Notes: generated by a model not told the origin, from the sequence alone. A DNA stretch of 64,000 nt from Enterococcus ratti (GCF_001886195.1 NZ_JXLB01000006.1:62001-126000), one strand, 5' to 3'; shown: positions 46,140-56,003, numbered from the stretch's first letter. Made by a program: numbers and translations.

Positions 46140-46168
46140 TTGTAAACAAATAAGAATTTGTTTATGAT
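46140..46168 (+). promoter_or_regulatory. Promoter of the amino-acid transporter with inverted repeat in the spacer
   Basis: TTGTAA (46140-46145) and TATGAT (46163-46168) are 17 bases apart. TAAACAAAT and ATTTGTTTA (46143-46164) form an inverted repeat across the spacer, a likely binding site for an unknown repressor. Confidence 0.55.
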
Positions 46169-46219
46169 TACATGTACATAATCGTTTTATTAAACAAAAA
46201 ATGTAAAAGGAGAGAACAG

Positions 46220-47680
46220 ATGAACGATAAACAATTACGTTGGTTTACCGTGGCGCTCATTGCCTTTAACATGGTATGGGGCATGGGAAACGTCGTAAAC
46301 AATTACGCCCAGCAAGGAATTTCAGTTGTTACTTCTTGGCTATTGATTCTTGCTATTTATTTTATTCCTTATGCGCTAATCGTAGGGCAGCTGGGTTCTG
46401 CATTTAAAGATAGTAAAGGCGGTGTTAGTTCATGGGTAGAAAACACAACGTCTAATAAGCGCTTAGCGTATTATGCTGCTTGGACATATTGGGTAGTGCA
46501 TGTTCCATATCTTGCTCAAAAACCTCAAGCTATTTTAATTGCTGCTGGCTGGGCAGTTCAAGGAAATGGTGATATTGTAAATACTATGACCGTTCAAATG
46601 GTGGCCGTTATTTCCTTAATTATTTTCTTAGCTTTCTTATATTTATCAACTAAAGGGTTATCTACTTTGAAAGTGATTGGCGGTTTAGCAGGAACTGCAA
46701 TGTTTGTGATGTCACTATTATTTATTTTGTTGGCAGTGACGGCTCCATTTATCAATTCAACGATGGAATTTGCAACTGCCCACATGAATGAAGTAAAAAC
46801 GTACATTCCTAAATTTGATTTTAGTTATTTTACAACCGTTTCTATGCTGGTATTTGCAGTAGGTGGAGCAGAAAAAATTTCTCCTTATGTAAATTCAACA
46901 AGAAACCCAGCAAAAGAGTTTCCAAAAGGAATGATTTTCTTAGCTGCAATGGTAGGTGTATGTGCCGTTTTAGGTTCTGTGGCAATGGGCATGCTATTTG
47001 CCAGCAACAATATTCCAAAAGACTTGATGGCAAATGGTGCGTACAGTGCCTTTCAAATATTAGGAAATTATTACGGTATTGGCAATTCATTGATGATTAT
47101 CTATGCTTTAACAAATATGGTGGGACAAATTTCTGCTTTGGCCTTTTCAATTGATGCGCCATTGAAGATTTTATTAGCAGATGCAGATCCTGAATTTGTG
47201 CCACGATGGTTACGTAAACGCAATCGTAAAGGAACTTTAGTCAATGGATACTTGTTGACAGGAATCTTAGTAAGCATCATCATTTTATTACCAATTTTTG
47301 GTATTAAAGACATGAATGAACTAGTCAAATGGTTAACGAATCTAAATTCAGTAGTAATGCCTATGCGTTATTTATGGGTATTCTTAGCTTACATGATGTT
47401 GAATAAAGCGTACAAAAAATTCACCTCTGAATATAAATTCGTGAAAAATCCGAAAGTCGGTTTTATTTTTGGGGCTTGGTGTTTTGCATTTACAGCTTTT
47501 GCCTGCATCCTTGGAATGGTACCCAAAGTGGATTATGCAACAGATTCTAAGGCTTGGTGGTTCCAATTAACTTTAAACATAGTTACACCGATTATTTTGA
47601 TTTTATTAGGAATGATCTTACCAGCTATCGCCCGTCGGGATAAAAATAAAGAGGTGAACGAACCAACGATAGAAGTTTAA
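46220..47680 (+). CDS. APC-superfamily amino-acid transporter, YjeM-like
   Basis: ATG 46220 follows AAAGGAGAG, giving 486 residues and about 12 membrane segments. The start (ALIAFNMVWGMGNVVNNYAQQG) holds the unwound helix-1 motif of APC transporters, and FAVGGAEKISPYVNSTRNP is the helix-6 block. The sequence is close to the YjeM/GadC branch of glutamate-GABA-type antiporters in length and in the N-terminal GM-N pattern. The substrate is not deducible; amino acid or polyamine exchange is likely. It stands alone, with its own promoter and a repeat-derived terminator. Confidence 0.8.
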   Translation: MNDKQLRWFTVALIAFNMVWGMGNVVNNYAQQGISVVTSWLLILAIYFIPYALIVGQLGSAFKDSKGGVSSWVENTTSNKRLAYYAAWTYWVVHVPYLAQKPQAILIAAGWAVQGNGDIVNTMTVQMVAVISLIIFLAFLYLSTKGLSTLKVIGGLAGTAMFVMSLLFILLAVTAPFINSTMEFATAHMNEVKTYIPKFDFSYFTTVSMLVFAVGGAEKISPYVNSTRNPAKEFPKGMIFLAAMVGVCAVLGSVAMGMLFASNNIPKDLMANGAYSAFQILGNYYGIGNSLMIIYALTNMVGQISALAFSIDAPLKILLADADPEFVPRWLRKRNRKGTLVNGYLLTGILVSIIILLPIFGIKDMNELVKWLTNLNSVVMPMRYLWVFLAYMMLNKAYKKFTSEYKFVKNPKVGFIFGAWCFAFTAFACILGMVPKVDYATDSKAWWFQLTLNIVTPIILILLGMILPAIARRDKNKEVNEPTIEV

Positions 47681-47699
47681 CAAAATTTTGTTGATAAGA

Positions 47700-47872
47700 G
47701 GCTGGAATAGAAGCGTTTAACTTCGAGGAATAAAAAAGAATTCATGAAAATTGTTTTTCAAATTTTTGTAAATTTCGGCTTATTTCCGAAGGAGTTGTTT
47801 CTGTTTCCACCATTTCTCTATGTTTAGAGCGTGGAGTAAAAGTATTCTTTACTTTTGCTCCACGCTTTTTTG
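47700..47872. repeat. Dispersed palindromic repeat, copy 2, serving as terminator
   Basis: An outer imperfect palindrome (TGGAATAGAAGCGTTTAACTTC near 47703 with GAAGGAGTTGTTTCTGTTTCCA near 47789-47810) is followed by the hairpin AGCGTGGAGTAAAAGTA/TACTTTTGCTCCACGCT (47828-47866) and a T-run. The second hairpin matches copies at 18428 and 53348. It follows the YjeM-like gene and probably ends it. Confidence 0.72.
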
Positions 47873-48037
47873 TATTTTGTGGTCAGATGAATAAAAAGCA
47901 ATTTTCAGAAGTGGAAGAATAAAAAGTATTCTTTAGTTAAAATAACGTGAGTTTTTAAAAAGCGGTATTTGAATCATCTGTTAAAAGTCGGGTTCTTTTA
48001 GTAAACAAGGATAATCAATTGGTTAAAAACAAACTAT

Positions 48038-48093
48038 TTGACAATTTATGTTTACAATTGTAATCTATTAACAACGTTTCATTTACACATGTA
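48038..48093 (+). promoter_or_regulatory. cop operon promoter with two CopY boxes
   Basis: TTGACA (48038-48043) and TAATCT (48061-48066) are 17 bases apart. Two cop boxes of the form TACAnnTGTA are present: TACAATTGTA (48053-48062), across the -10, and TACACATGTA (48084-48093). This is the same arrangement as in the E. hirae cop operon. Confidence 0.9.
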
Positions 48094-48109
48094 AACAAAA
48101 GGGGAGAAA

Positions 48110-48565
48110 ATGGTGAAGAAAGAAACTTTTCCGATAAAAATTAGCGATGCCGAATGGGAAATTATGCGAGTAGTATGGACATTAAATCAAGTAAATGCTC
48201 AAGAAATTACTCAAATATTAGCCAATTCTATGGGATGGAAACCTGCAACTGTAAAAACACTTTTAGGACGTTTAGTAAAAAAAGAAGCGCTTTGGACGGA
48301 ACAAGTAGGAAAGAAATTTATTTATCACCCAGCAGTTTCTGAAAGAAAAACAGTGAAAAGTGCAACTGAAAATCTTTTCTCACACATTTGTGCTAAAAAA
48401 ATTGGTGCAACGATTGTTGATTTAATTGAAGAAGCTGCATTGACACAAGAAGATATTCAGTACATCTTAGAGCAACTAGAGAAAAAAGAACCAGCAACAG
48501 CCATTGAATGTAACTGTATTCCCGGACAATGCGACTGTAAAGAACATATAGAGTATTTTAATTAG
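48110..48565 (+). CDS. copY: Copper-responsive repressor CopY
   Basis: A 151-residue BlaI/MecI-fold repressor with the winged helix [12 protein letters not shown] and [14 protein letters not shown], and the C-terminal CxCxxxxCxC motif ([10 protein letters not shown]). In E. hirae, this motif binds zinc in the repressing form; CopZ delivers Cu(I), which replaces zinc and releases the DNA. It stands first in the operon, right behind the two cop boxes. GGGGAG precedes ATG 48110. Confidence 0.97.
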   Translation: MVKKETFPIKISDAEWEIMRVVWTLNQVNAQEITQILANSMGWKPATVKTLLGRLVKKEALWTEQVGKKFIYHPAVSERKTVKSATENLFSHICAKKIGATIVDLIEEAALTQEDIQYILEQLEKKEPATAIECNCIPGQCDCKEHIEYFN

Positions 48566-48578
48566 GAGGAAACAATCA

Positions 48579-48788
48579 ATGAAACAAGAGTTTTTAATTA
48601 AAGGTATGCACTGCAATCATTGCGTAGCGAGAGTAGAAGAAGCATTAAGGAATTTAGAAGGTGTGAAAAAAGTGAAAATTCACTTAAAAAAAGAAAAAGG
48701 ACTAGTGAAATTTGATGAAACAAGTGTTCCACTAGAAGAAATCTGTCAAACAATCAATGAATTAGGTTATCAAGCTGAGGTGATTTGA
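48579..48788 (+). CDS. copZ: Copper chaperone CopZ
   Basis: A 69-residue single heavy-metal-associated domain with the Cu(I) motif MHCNHC in FLIKGMHCNHCVARVEEAL. AGGAGG lies before the ATG, 13 bases after copY. It carries Cu(I) to CopY and to the ATPases. Its stop overlaps the copA start by one base. Confidence 0.97.
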   Translation: MKQEFLIKGMHCNHCVARVEEALRNLEGVKKVKIHLKKEKGLVKFDETSVPLEEICQTINELGYQAEVI

Positions 48789-50971
48789 TGGAATCAAAAA
48801 CAAAATTGGACTCATTTATGATTACAGGGATGACATGTGCCAATTGTGCCGCTCGAATTGAAAAAGAATTAAACCAACAATCCGGTGTTGTTTCCGCTAC
48901 AGTAAATCTGGCTACTGAAAAAGCAACGGTGGAATACAACCATACATCAGCAGACCAATTGATAAAAAGCATTGAAAAAATTGGGTACGGCGCAATTTTA
49001 TATGATGAAGCACACAAACAAAAAATTGCGAAAGAAAAACAAGCTTATTTAAAAAAATTAAAAAGTGATCTAATTTTAAGTATAGTTTTGACTTCGCCAC
49101 TTGTGCTTTCTATGTTTGCAATGATGTTAGGAAGTCATGTAGCAATCATTTATTTTTTTCATCAACCGATTGTTCAATTGTTGTTAGCACTGCCGATTCA
49201 ATTTTATGTCGGTCGGCGTTTTTACAAAGGAGCATATCATGCGTTAAAGACAAAAGCCCCCAACATGGATGTTCTTGTTGCAACCGGAACGACTGCCGCT
49301 TTTACGTTAAGCATTTATAACAGTTTTTTTGTTCATCATTTTCAAGATATTTATTTTGAAAGTAGCAGTATGATTATTACCTTAATTTTACTAGGAAAAT
49401 ATTTAGAATACAGCGCAAAAAATAAAACAGGAAATGCCATCAAACAATTGATGGCTCTTCAAACCAAAACTGCTCAGATTTTAAAAAACGGTCAAGAACA
49501 GACAATAGCAATTGATGAGGTAAAGGTAAATGATATTTTAGTGATTCGCCCCGGCGAACAAGTACCAACAGACGGCTGGATCATTGCAGGTTCCAGTGCA
49601 ATGGATGAAAGTATGTTAACCGGTGAAAGCATTCCTGTTGAAAAAAATAAACATGACAGAATTTTTGGCGGAACGATTAGCACAAACGGTCTCATTCAAA
49701 TGCAAGTTTCTCAAATAGGGAAAAATACTATATTGGCACAAATCATTCAAATGGTAGAAGATGCGCAAGGAAGCAAGGCGCCTATTCAAAAAATTGCCGA
49801 TAAAATTTCTGGCATTTTTGTACCCATTGTTTTAATTTTGGCAATTTGCACTTTATTAATTACTGGAGTAGTTACTAGAGAATGGCAATTAGCCTGTATC
49901 CATAGTATTTCTGTTCTTGTAATTGCCTGTCCTTGTGCACTTGGACTAGCAACACCAACAGCCATTATGGTAGGAACAGGTTTAGGAGCACGACATGGCA
50001 TACTAATTAAAGGAGGAGAAGCATTAGAAGCAGCCGCTCATTTAAATAGTATCATTTTAGATAAAACAGGAACGATTACACAAGGAAGACCTGAAGTAAC
50101 AGATGTAGTAGGAAATACTGACGTTTTACCGCTTTTTTATTCACTTGAATATGGTTCTGAACATCCTTTAGGAAAAGCAATTGTGAGTTATGGAGAAAAA
50201 AGAGGAATCACACCTGAACCATTGACTGATTTTACTGCTCATCCTGGTGCAGGAATCAGTGGGCGGATAAACGGCGTTCTTTATTTTGCTGGAACTAGAA
50301 AACGTCTAGCAGAAATGAACCTTTCATTTGATAAATTTCAAGAACGAGCGGTAGAATTAGAGCAGCAAGGAAAAACGGTGATGTTTTTAGCAAACGAAGA
50401 ACAAGTTCTTGGAATGATTGCAGTAGCCGATCAACTCAAAGCAGATGCCAAACAAGCGATTGCTCAATTACGAGGGAAAGGAATTGAGGTCTTTATGGTT
50501 ACAGGAGACAATTGTTTAGCCGCTCAAGCAATTGGCAAACAAGTTGGCATTGCTCCTGACCATATTTTTGCAGAAGTATTGCCCGAAGAAAAAGCAAAAT
50601 ATGTACAACAACTTCAAAAAGAAGGCAAACAAGTAGGAATGGTTGGAGATGGGATTAATGATGCGCCTGCACTAGCTTTAGCAAATGTAGGAATTGCTAT
50701 GGGCAATGGAACTGATATCGCAATGGAAACAGCCGACGTCACATTAATGAACAGCAATTTAGGTGCGATTTACCAAATGATTCTTTTGTCTGCTGCGACA
50801 TTAAAAAAGATCAAACAAAATTTATTTTGGGCGTTCATTTATAATACAGTTGGCATACCTTTTGCAGCCCTTGGCTTTTTAAATCCGATCCTTGCTGGAG
50901 GTGCCATGGCCTTTAGTTCTGTTAGCGTTTTTTTAAATTCTTTAAGCTTGAATCGAAACCAAATAAAATAA
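48788..50971 (+). CDS. copA: Copper P1B-type ATPase CopA
   Basis: Start ATG 48788 overlaps the CopZ stop (TGATG). The 727-residue length equals that of E. hirae CopA. One N-terminal heavy-metal domain (GMTCANC), the TGES actuator motif, CPC near residue 380 in VIACPCALGLATP, the phosphorylated aspartate in LDKTGTITQG near 425, the SEHPLG motif and GDGINDAPALALANVGIAMG are all present. It moves Cu(I) across the membrane; in E. hirae it was proposed to take up copper, while CopA-type proteins generally export. It is cotranscribed with copYZ and copB. Confidence 0.96.
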   Translation: MESKTKLDSFMITGMTCANCAARIEKELNQQSGVVSATVNLATEKATVEYNHTSADQLIKSIEKIGYGAILYDEAHKQKIAKEKQAYLKKLKSDLILSIVLTSPLVLSMFAMMLGSHVAIIYFFHQPIVQLLLALPIQFYVGRRFYKGAYHALKTKAPNMDVLVATGTTAAFTLSIYNSFFVHHFQDIYFESSSMIITLILLGKYLEYSAKNKTGNAIKQLMALQTKTAQILKNGQEQTIAIDEVKVNDILVIRPGEQVPTDGWIIAGSSAMDESMLTGESIPVEKNKHDRIFGGTISTNGLIQMQVSQIGKNTILAQIIQMVEDAQGSKAPIQKIADKISGIFVPIVLILAICTLLITGVVTREWQLACIHSISVLVIACPCALGLATPTAIMVGTGLGARHGILIKGGEALEAAAHLNSIILDKTGTITQGRPEVTDVVGNTDVLPLFYSLEYGSEHPLGKAIVSYGEKRGITPEPLTDFTAHPGAGISGRINGVLYFAGTRKRLAEMNLSFDKFQERAVELEQQGKTVMFLANEEQVLGMIAVADQLKADAKQAIAQLRGKGIEVFMVTGDNCLAAQAIGKQVGIAPDHIFAEVLPEEKAKYVQQLQKEGKQVGMVGDGINDAPALALANVGIAMGNGTDIAMETADVTLMNSNLGAIYQMILLSAATLKKIKQNLFWAFIYNTVGIPFAALGFLNPILAGGAMAFSSVSVFLNSLSLNRNQIK

Positions 50972-50999
50972 TTATTCCCTGAAGAAAGGAATGAAAAAG

Positions 51000-53207
51000 A
51001 TGAAAAAAGAAGCAAACGAAGAAGATAAAAGCAATAAAAAGGAAACATCTGTAAAAAAGTCAGCGAAGAAGCAAAAAGAAAGCTCTTTGGTTTTTAACGG
51101 CTCTTTGCATAAACAGGAGAATCATCCAACGGCACAATTTTCTACACATAACCACATGAGTCAACAACCGCTGGAACATTTGCCTATCTCTAGTCACGGC
51201 AATCATGAAATTATGAAACACAGCCACATACATGGAAAAATGCATGGAATGGATCATTCCATGCACATGGGAAATTTTAAACAAAAGTTCTGGATTTCAG
51301 TTGTTTTAGCGCTTCCAATTCTGTTTTTTTCACCTATGATGGGCATGAAATTTCCTTTTCAAGTCACTTTCCCCGGTTCTAATTGGCTTGTATTGCTTCT
51401 TGCAACTATTTTATTTGTTTATGGCGGTCAACCTTTTTTAAGTGGAGCTTTAATGGAATTAAAACAAAAAAGACCTGCCATGATGACCCTGATTGCAATG
51501 GGAATTACCGTCGCTTATATTTATAGTCTTTATTCTTTTGTAGTGAATTTCATCACCCCTCATGCGCACGTCATGGATTTTTTCTGGGAATTAGCGACAT
51601 TAATCGTGATCATGCTCTTAGGACATTGGATTGAAATGAGTGCGGTCTCTAATGCAAGCAATGCTTTACAAAAATTAGCAGAATTATTACCTGAAACGGT
51701 AAAACGTTTGAAAAAAGACGGATCAGAAGAATCAATTTCTTTGAAAGAAGTAAATGAGGGGGATGATTTGGTTGTACGTGCAGGTGATCAGATGCCAACA
51801 GACGGCGTCATCATCAAAGGACAAACAATTGTCAATGAATCAGCGGTGACTGGCGAATCAAAAGGTGTTCAAAAGAAAACAGGTGACTCAGTCATTGGTG
51901 GATCAATTAACGGTAACGGCACTATTGAAATCACTGTCACAGCTACAAGCGAGAATAGTTACCTCGCTAAAGTAATGGCGATGGTACGAAAAGCACAAGC
52001 AGAAAAATCTCAGTTAGAGCTTTTATCCGATAAAGTTGCAAAATGGCTATTTTATGTCGCTTTAGCAGTTGGTATCATCACGTTCGTTCTTTGGTTTTTT
52101 TTAACAAATTTGCCTGAAGCGTTAGAACGAATGGTTACTGTATTTATCATTGCATGTCCACATGCTCTCGGATTAGCGATTCCGCTAGTTGTTGCACGTT
52201 CTACTTCAATTGCCGCAAAAAATGGCTTACTTTTAAAAAATCGTCAGGCACTGGAACAAGCCAATAAACTAGACGTCATTATGCTAGACAAAACGGGAAC
52301 GCTTACTCAAGGGAAATTTACTGTGACGGGGATCGAAGTATTAAACAAAAATTATACTAAAGAAGAAGCCTTAAAATATATCGGTGCTTTAGAAGCAAAT
52401 GCCAATCATCCATTAGCAATTGGTATTATGAACGAGCTAAGAGAAAAAAAGATTACTCCTTATCAAGCATACGATCAAAAAAGTTTAACAGGCATTGGAT
52501 TAGAAGCATTTGTTGAAAAAAAAGAAACTAAAATTATTAATGAAAAGGAAGTAGAAAGATTAGGATTTACAGTTGATGCTACTCGTTTAAACGTCTATAA
52601 AGAACAAGGAAATACGATTAGTTTTTTAGTCATTGAAGAAAAATTAATTGCAATGGTTGCATTGGGTGATGTGATAAAACCTGAAGCAAGATCGTTGATT
52701 CAAGCAGTAAAAGAACAAAAGATTAAACCAGTGATGGTGACGGGAGATAATCAAACAGCGGCCCAAGCTGTAGCTGAATATCTTGGTATCAATGACTATT
52801 ATGGTGGTTTGTTACCAGATGGAAAAGAAGCGATTGTCCAAAGCTATCTTGATCAAGGAAAAAAAGTGATTATGGTTGGCGACGGCATCAATGACGCTCC
52901 TAGTTTAGCAAAAGCAACGATTGGGATGGCAATTGGCGCAGGAACAGATATTGCGATTGATTCCGCGGATATTGTTTTAACGAATAGTGATCCTAAAGAT
53001 ATTTTGCATTTCTTAAATTTAGCCAAGCAAACGAGACGAAAAATGATTCAAAATCTCTGGTGGGGAGCTGGATATAATATTTTGGCTATTCCTTTAGCTG
53101 CAGGCGTTCTAGCACCACTTGGTTTCATTTTAAGTCCAGCAGTTGGCGCAATTTTAATGTCACTAAGTACAGTAGTGGTGGCTGTGAATGCGTTAACCTT
53201 AAATTAA
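51000..53207 (+). CDS. copB: Copper-exporting P1B-type ATPase CopB
   Basis: ATG 51000 is preferred because AAAGGA stands at the right distance; 735 residues, close to E. hirae CopB. The N-terminus is a His/Met-rich metal-binding tail (HSHIHGKMHGMDHSMHMG) in place of a CxxC domain. The membrane motif is CPH (IIACPHALGLAIP, about residue 385) typical of the CopB subgroup, with LDKTGTLTQG near 430 and GDGINDAPSLAKATIG. It exports copper (and silver in E. hirae). It follows copA by 28 bases. The His-rich part of the DNA is low in complexity, but no damage is visible. Confidence 0.96.
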   Translation: MKKEANEEDKSNKKETSVKKSAKKQKESSLVFNGSLHKQENHPTAQFSTHNHMSQQPLEHLPISSHGNHEIMKHSHIHGKMHGMDHSMHMGNFKQKFWISVVLALPILFFSPMMGMKFPFQVTFPGSNWLVLLLATILFVYGGQPFLSGALMELKQKRPAMMTLIAMGITVAYIYSLYSFVVNFITPHAHVMDFFWELATLIVIMLLGHWIEMSAVSNASNALQKLAELLPETVKRLKKDGSEESISLKEVNEGDDLVVRAGDQMPTDGVIIKGQTIVNESAVTGESKGVQKKTGDSVIGGSINGNGTIEITVTATSENSYLAKVMAMVRKAQAEKSQLELLSDKVAKWLFYVALAVGIITFVLWFFLTNLPEALERMVTVFIIACPHALGLAIPLVVARSTSIAAKNGLLLKNRQALEQANKLDVIMLDKTGTLTQGKFTVTGIEVLNKNYTKEEALKYIGALEANANHPLAIGIMNELREKKITPYQAYDQKSLTGIGLEAFVEKKETKIINEKEVERLGFTVDATRLNVYKEQGNTISFLVIEEKLIAMVALGDVIKPEARSLIQAVKEQKIKPVMVTGDNQTAAQAVAEYLGINDYYGGLLPDGKEAIVQSYLDQGKKVIMVGDGINDAPSLAKATIGMAIGAGTDIAIDSADIVLTNSDPKDILHFLNLAKQTRRKMIQNLWWGAGYNILAIPLAAGVLAPLGFILSPAVGAILMSLSTVVVAVNALTLN

Positions 53208-53284
53208 CTGTTTATAAAGAAATTGGCTAAGAGACACACATAAACAAAATATAAAAAAGACAATTTTGAAGAACGATAGAAAAG

Positions 53285-53391
53285 GTGGGGACAGAAGTGT
53301 TTAACTCCAAAGGTGTTGCTTTTGCTCCTGCCGTTTATCTATGTTTAGAGCGTGAAGTAAAAGTATTCTCTACTTTTACTTCACGCTCATA
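53285..53391. repeat. Dispersed palindromic repeat, copy 3
   Basis: Same plan as copy 2 but shorter: GGTGGGGACAGAAGTGTTTA (from 53284) with GCTTTTGCTCCTGCC, then the hairpin GAGCGTGAAGTAAAAGTA/TACTTTTACTTCACGCTC (53348-53388). The part between the arms of copy 2 (about 60 bases) is missing. It follows copB without a T-run. Confidence 0.72.
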
Positions 53392-53676
53392 AGAAATACT
53401 TCAATGATTGCCTTTTTTTAAACAAAAAAATAGTCTTTCAAATTTTGGAAGCAATTGATGAATAAATTTGAAAAAAACGGATTCTATTCATTTTAGTTAT
53501 GAGAATAAAAAGCCTGTTTCCTTCGTTTTTACCTTGAATGTTTTTTTATAAATTAAAATTAGATTAAAAATTTTAAACTTCAAAAGAAAATTTATTTTTT
53601 TTCGTAGTTTATATATGAGGAGTTGTATTAAGTCTATACTCCTAAATTTCAGAGTAAAATAGGTGAGGGAACTCTA
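53392..53676. other. Non-coding stretch before the third Mga-like gene
   Basis: About 285 AT-rich bases without a gene. GTGAGGGAA lies just before ATG 53677. No clear promoter pair is visible. Confidence 0.4.
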
Positions 53677-54970
53677 ATGAAATGGCAGAAATTGTTATCA
53701 AAAAATGCTCAGAATCTCTTTACATTGATCAATCAAATGAAAGATTTATCATGGAAAAAAACAGATTTAGCAAAAAAATTAGTAGTGGATATCAAAACAA
53801 TTGATCGCTATCTAAAACGATTGGAAGAAAGCGATTTTCCAATTCAACTAATTCAACGTAAAAAAAATGTACAGTTGCTCTACAATAAAGGTTATAGTGA
53901 GCCTTATTTATTGTTTGATTTTTTAATTCATTCTTCTTCTTTTTGTTTATTAAAGGATTTAATTTTAAATAGTGATTACCAGCAAGAATATAATCGATCC
54001 TCTCAAGAACGTTTAAGAAAATGGTTGGGAGAATATCATCTGTCTTTTTCTTATAAGAAAAAGACAATCTATGGTTCTGAACGTAAGATACGTTACCTTC
54101 TTTTTTGCTTTTTAAAGGATTTTCCGGTCTTCTTTGTTGATGATACAGAACAATCTTTTTCAGAATTATTTATCCATTTACTGGAACAGCGTCAACCGAA
54201 TACAGAAATAAAAATTTTAAATGATCATCATACGGCTTTTTTTGAAATGTTTCCAGAATTGTTATTTCGATATGAACAAAAATTACCTCCAAAAGAAAAA
54301 AATTATCGATGTATTGTACGCTTAAGCTGCCATATCATCATAGAAAAATATTGGAAGAAAATTGAGCAAACACCAATTTATCAAAAATTGATGGGTTTAA
54401 CAGAAAAATTAGATTCATTGTTTTGGTTGACTAATGAATTTGAAAGTACAAATAAAACCAACATTACACGAGTGATTTATCAAGAATGGTTGCGTTATTT
54501 TATTGGACTTCATGAACGAGTGGTAAAAGAAGAACTTTATGTGTATCAAGAAAGTTTACGTATGGTACCAAACATTAATGAAAAACTTTATCAATATCGG
54601 ATGGCTTTACAGCAAGCTCTTACATATCCATCTTTTGAATGGGGATTGCTTTTACTTAAATTTTTACAAGAACGAGGATATTTAGAAATTTATCCTCCAG
54701 AAGTAAAAATTGTCTTTTTTTTTTCGTTATGACCATGAAGAAGCACGACGTTTGGCTTGTGTGTTAGACAAGACTCTTAGACACCGAAAGCGGACATCCA
54801 TCCATGTTTGTACTAGAACCACGCCGCCTAGTTATGCACAATTAATTATTACTGATCATTTCTTTCCGTTAAATAATCATCAAAATCAGAAAACCTATTT
54901 TTACCAAACTTCTTTTGGCGTTGATCGCTTACTTTCGGATATTGATTATTGGATTGAAACAAAAAATTGA
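53677..54970 (+). pseudogene. Mga-like regulator 3, frameshifted at a T-run
   Basis: An HTH start (TDLAKKLVVDIKTIDRYLKRLEES) and a long helical core resemble the Mga/PRD group, though less closely than the 37-42 kb pair. The frame breaks at ten T (54715-54724). With nine, the protein continues EVKIVFFFRYDHEEARRLACV and ends at 54970 with about 430 residues; with ten, it ends after FFFSL at 54732. The lost part (AQLIITDHFFPLNN, FGVDRLLSDIDYWIETKN) looks like the EIIB-like end. A slippage-prone run could also give some full protein. It has no adjacent secreted-protein gene. Confidence 0.75.
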
Positions 54971-55030
54971 TTTTTCTCATCTAGATTCGGGTGTGTTATA
55001 ATGAAAGGGATGAGTAAAGGAGGATGTCCA

Positions 55031-55603
55031 TTGGATTTAAAGAAATTAGAAGTTCCTACATCTTCGATCACAGAAGTGAAAAGATCGCCGATGGATGTAT
55101 TTGATCAGGCAAGAAAAGCTAAGACAGGCGTATATATATTTAACCGTGAAAAGGTTGCGGGAGTTATGCTGACACAAGAACAATATGAAACGTTGTTACA
55201 AGAGCTAGAAGCCTTACGTAATGCAGCAGTAAATGAAACACTATATACGATGGAAACGAACAAACGAATGAATGCAGAACAATCTGCTTCAGTGGTGTCC
55301 ACTTCCAGTGAGCTAGACGAATTAGTACAAGCTTTGAAACGCTATTTCATTACTGAAGTCGCAATTTCTGCGAAAAATTTAGACGAACGAATGGTTGCTT
55401 TAGGATTTATTACCAAAAAAACTGGATTTGGCGGTGTGGTAGATATGCTAAATGAATTGACGACTACAGGAAAAATTAACTATCAACTACGAAGAAAATC
55501 AAACAATCGTCCAGTCATTGCCGAAATTATCGGGGAGCAAGATCGTCAATCTCAATTATTTGATAAAATTGTCATTAAAAAAATCTATTTACATGAACTT
55601 TAA
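55031..55603 (+). CDS. Orphan Phd/YefM-type antitoxin-like protein
   Basis: TTG 55031 is the likely start, with GGAGG at 55019-55023; the ATG at 55001 lies inside the -10 TATAAT (54997-55002). The 190-residue protein begins LDLKKLEVPTSSITEVKRSP, then SPMDVFDQARKAKTGVYIFN and KVAGVMLTQEQYETLL, the Phd/YefM DNA-binding fold. The C-terminal half (KNLDERMVALGFITKKTGFG) is not the usual short toxin-binding tail and I cannot assign it. No toxin gene lies beside it; an IS remnant follows directly. It may be a stand-alone regulator rather than an antitoxin. Confidence 0.65.
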   Translation: MDLKKLEVPTSSITEVKRSPMDVFDQARKAKTGVYIFNREKVAGVMLTQEQYETLLQELEALRNAAVNETLYTMETNKRMNAEQSASVVSTSSELDELVQALKRYFITEVAISAKNLDERMVALGFITKKTGFGGVVDMLNELTTTGKINYQLRRKSNNRPVIAEIIGEQDRQSQLFDKIVIKKIYLHEL

Positions 55604-55656
55604 CATAATTAGGCAGAAATCGCCTATCCTCTATATAAGAAATGAGCTGATATAAC

Positions 55657-56003
55657 ATGGAAGTAGATACTAATAATCATTCAGTGTTGCTACTTATTAT
55701 CTCAATTACTGGTAACTAAATATCGTAGACAAGTAATGGATGGTGAAATATCTGAATTTGCTAAAGCTACTTTTGAAAGAATTTCAGAATCGTATCCTAT
55801 TACTTTAGTTGAGTGAAATCATGATAAAGATCATGTTCATATTATGTTCAAAGCTCATCCTAAAACAGAACTGACAAAATTCATCAATGCCTATAGGAGT
55901 GCCAGTTCACGATTGATAAAACGTGATTTTCCAAGAGTCAAACAGTTTCTTTGGCAAGTCTTTTGGCTGTGTTGGTAAGATCTACAACCTAATTGCTTAA
56001 TGA
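55657..56003 (+). pseudogene. Y1 (HUH) transposase TnpA fragment
   Basis: The reading frame starts MEVDTNNHSVLL, shifts early, then continues YLLSQLLVTKYRRQVMDGE, SEFAKATFERISESYPITLVE, a TGA where Trp is expected, and NHDKDHVHIMFKAHPKTELT. DHVHIMF contains the HUH histidines. The tail (FINAYRSASSRLIKRDFPRV) matches IS200-type TnpA, but the part with the catalytic tyrosine is shifted or lost. Confidence 0.75.

Noticed and set aside
46166-46180. TTACATGTACATAA before the YjeM-like gene as a cop box
   Set aside because: The CopY box needs TACAnnTGTA; here TACA and TGTA are adjacent, so the spacing is wrong.
48110-53207. Frameshift or decay in the cop operon
   Set aside because: All four genes have full lengths and motifs; no break found.
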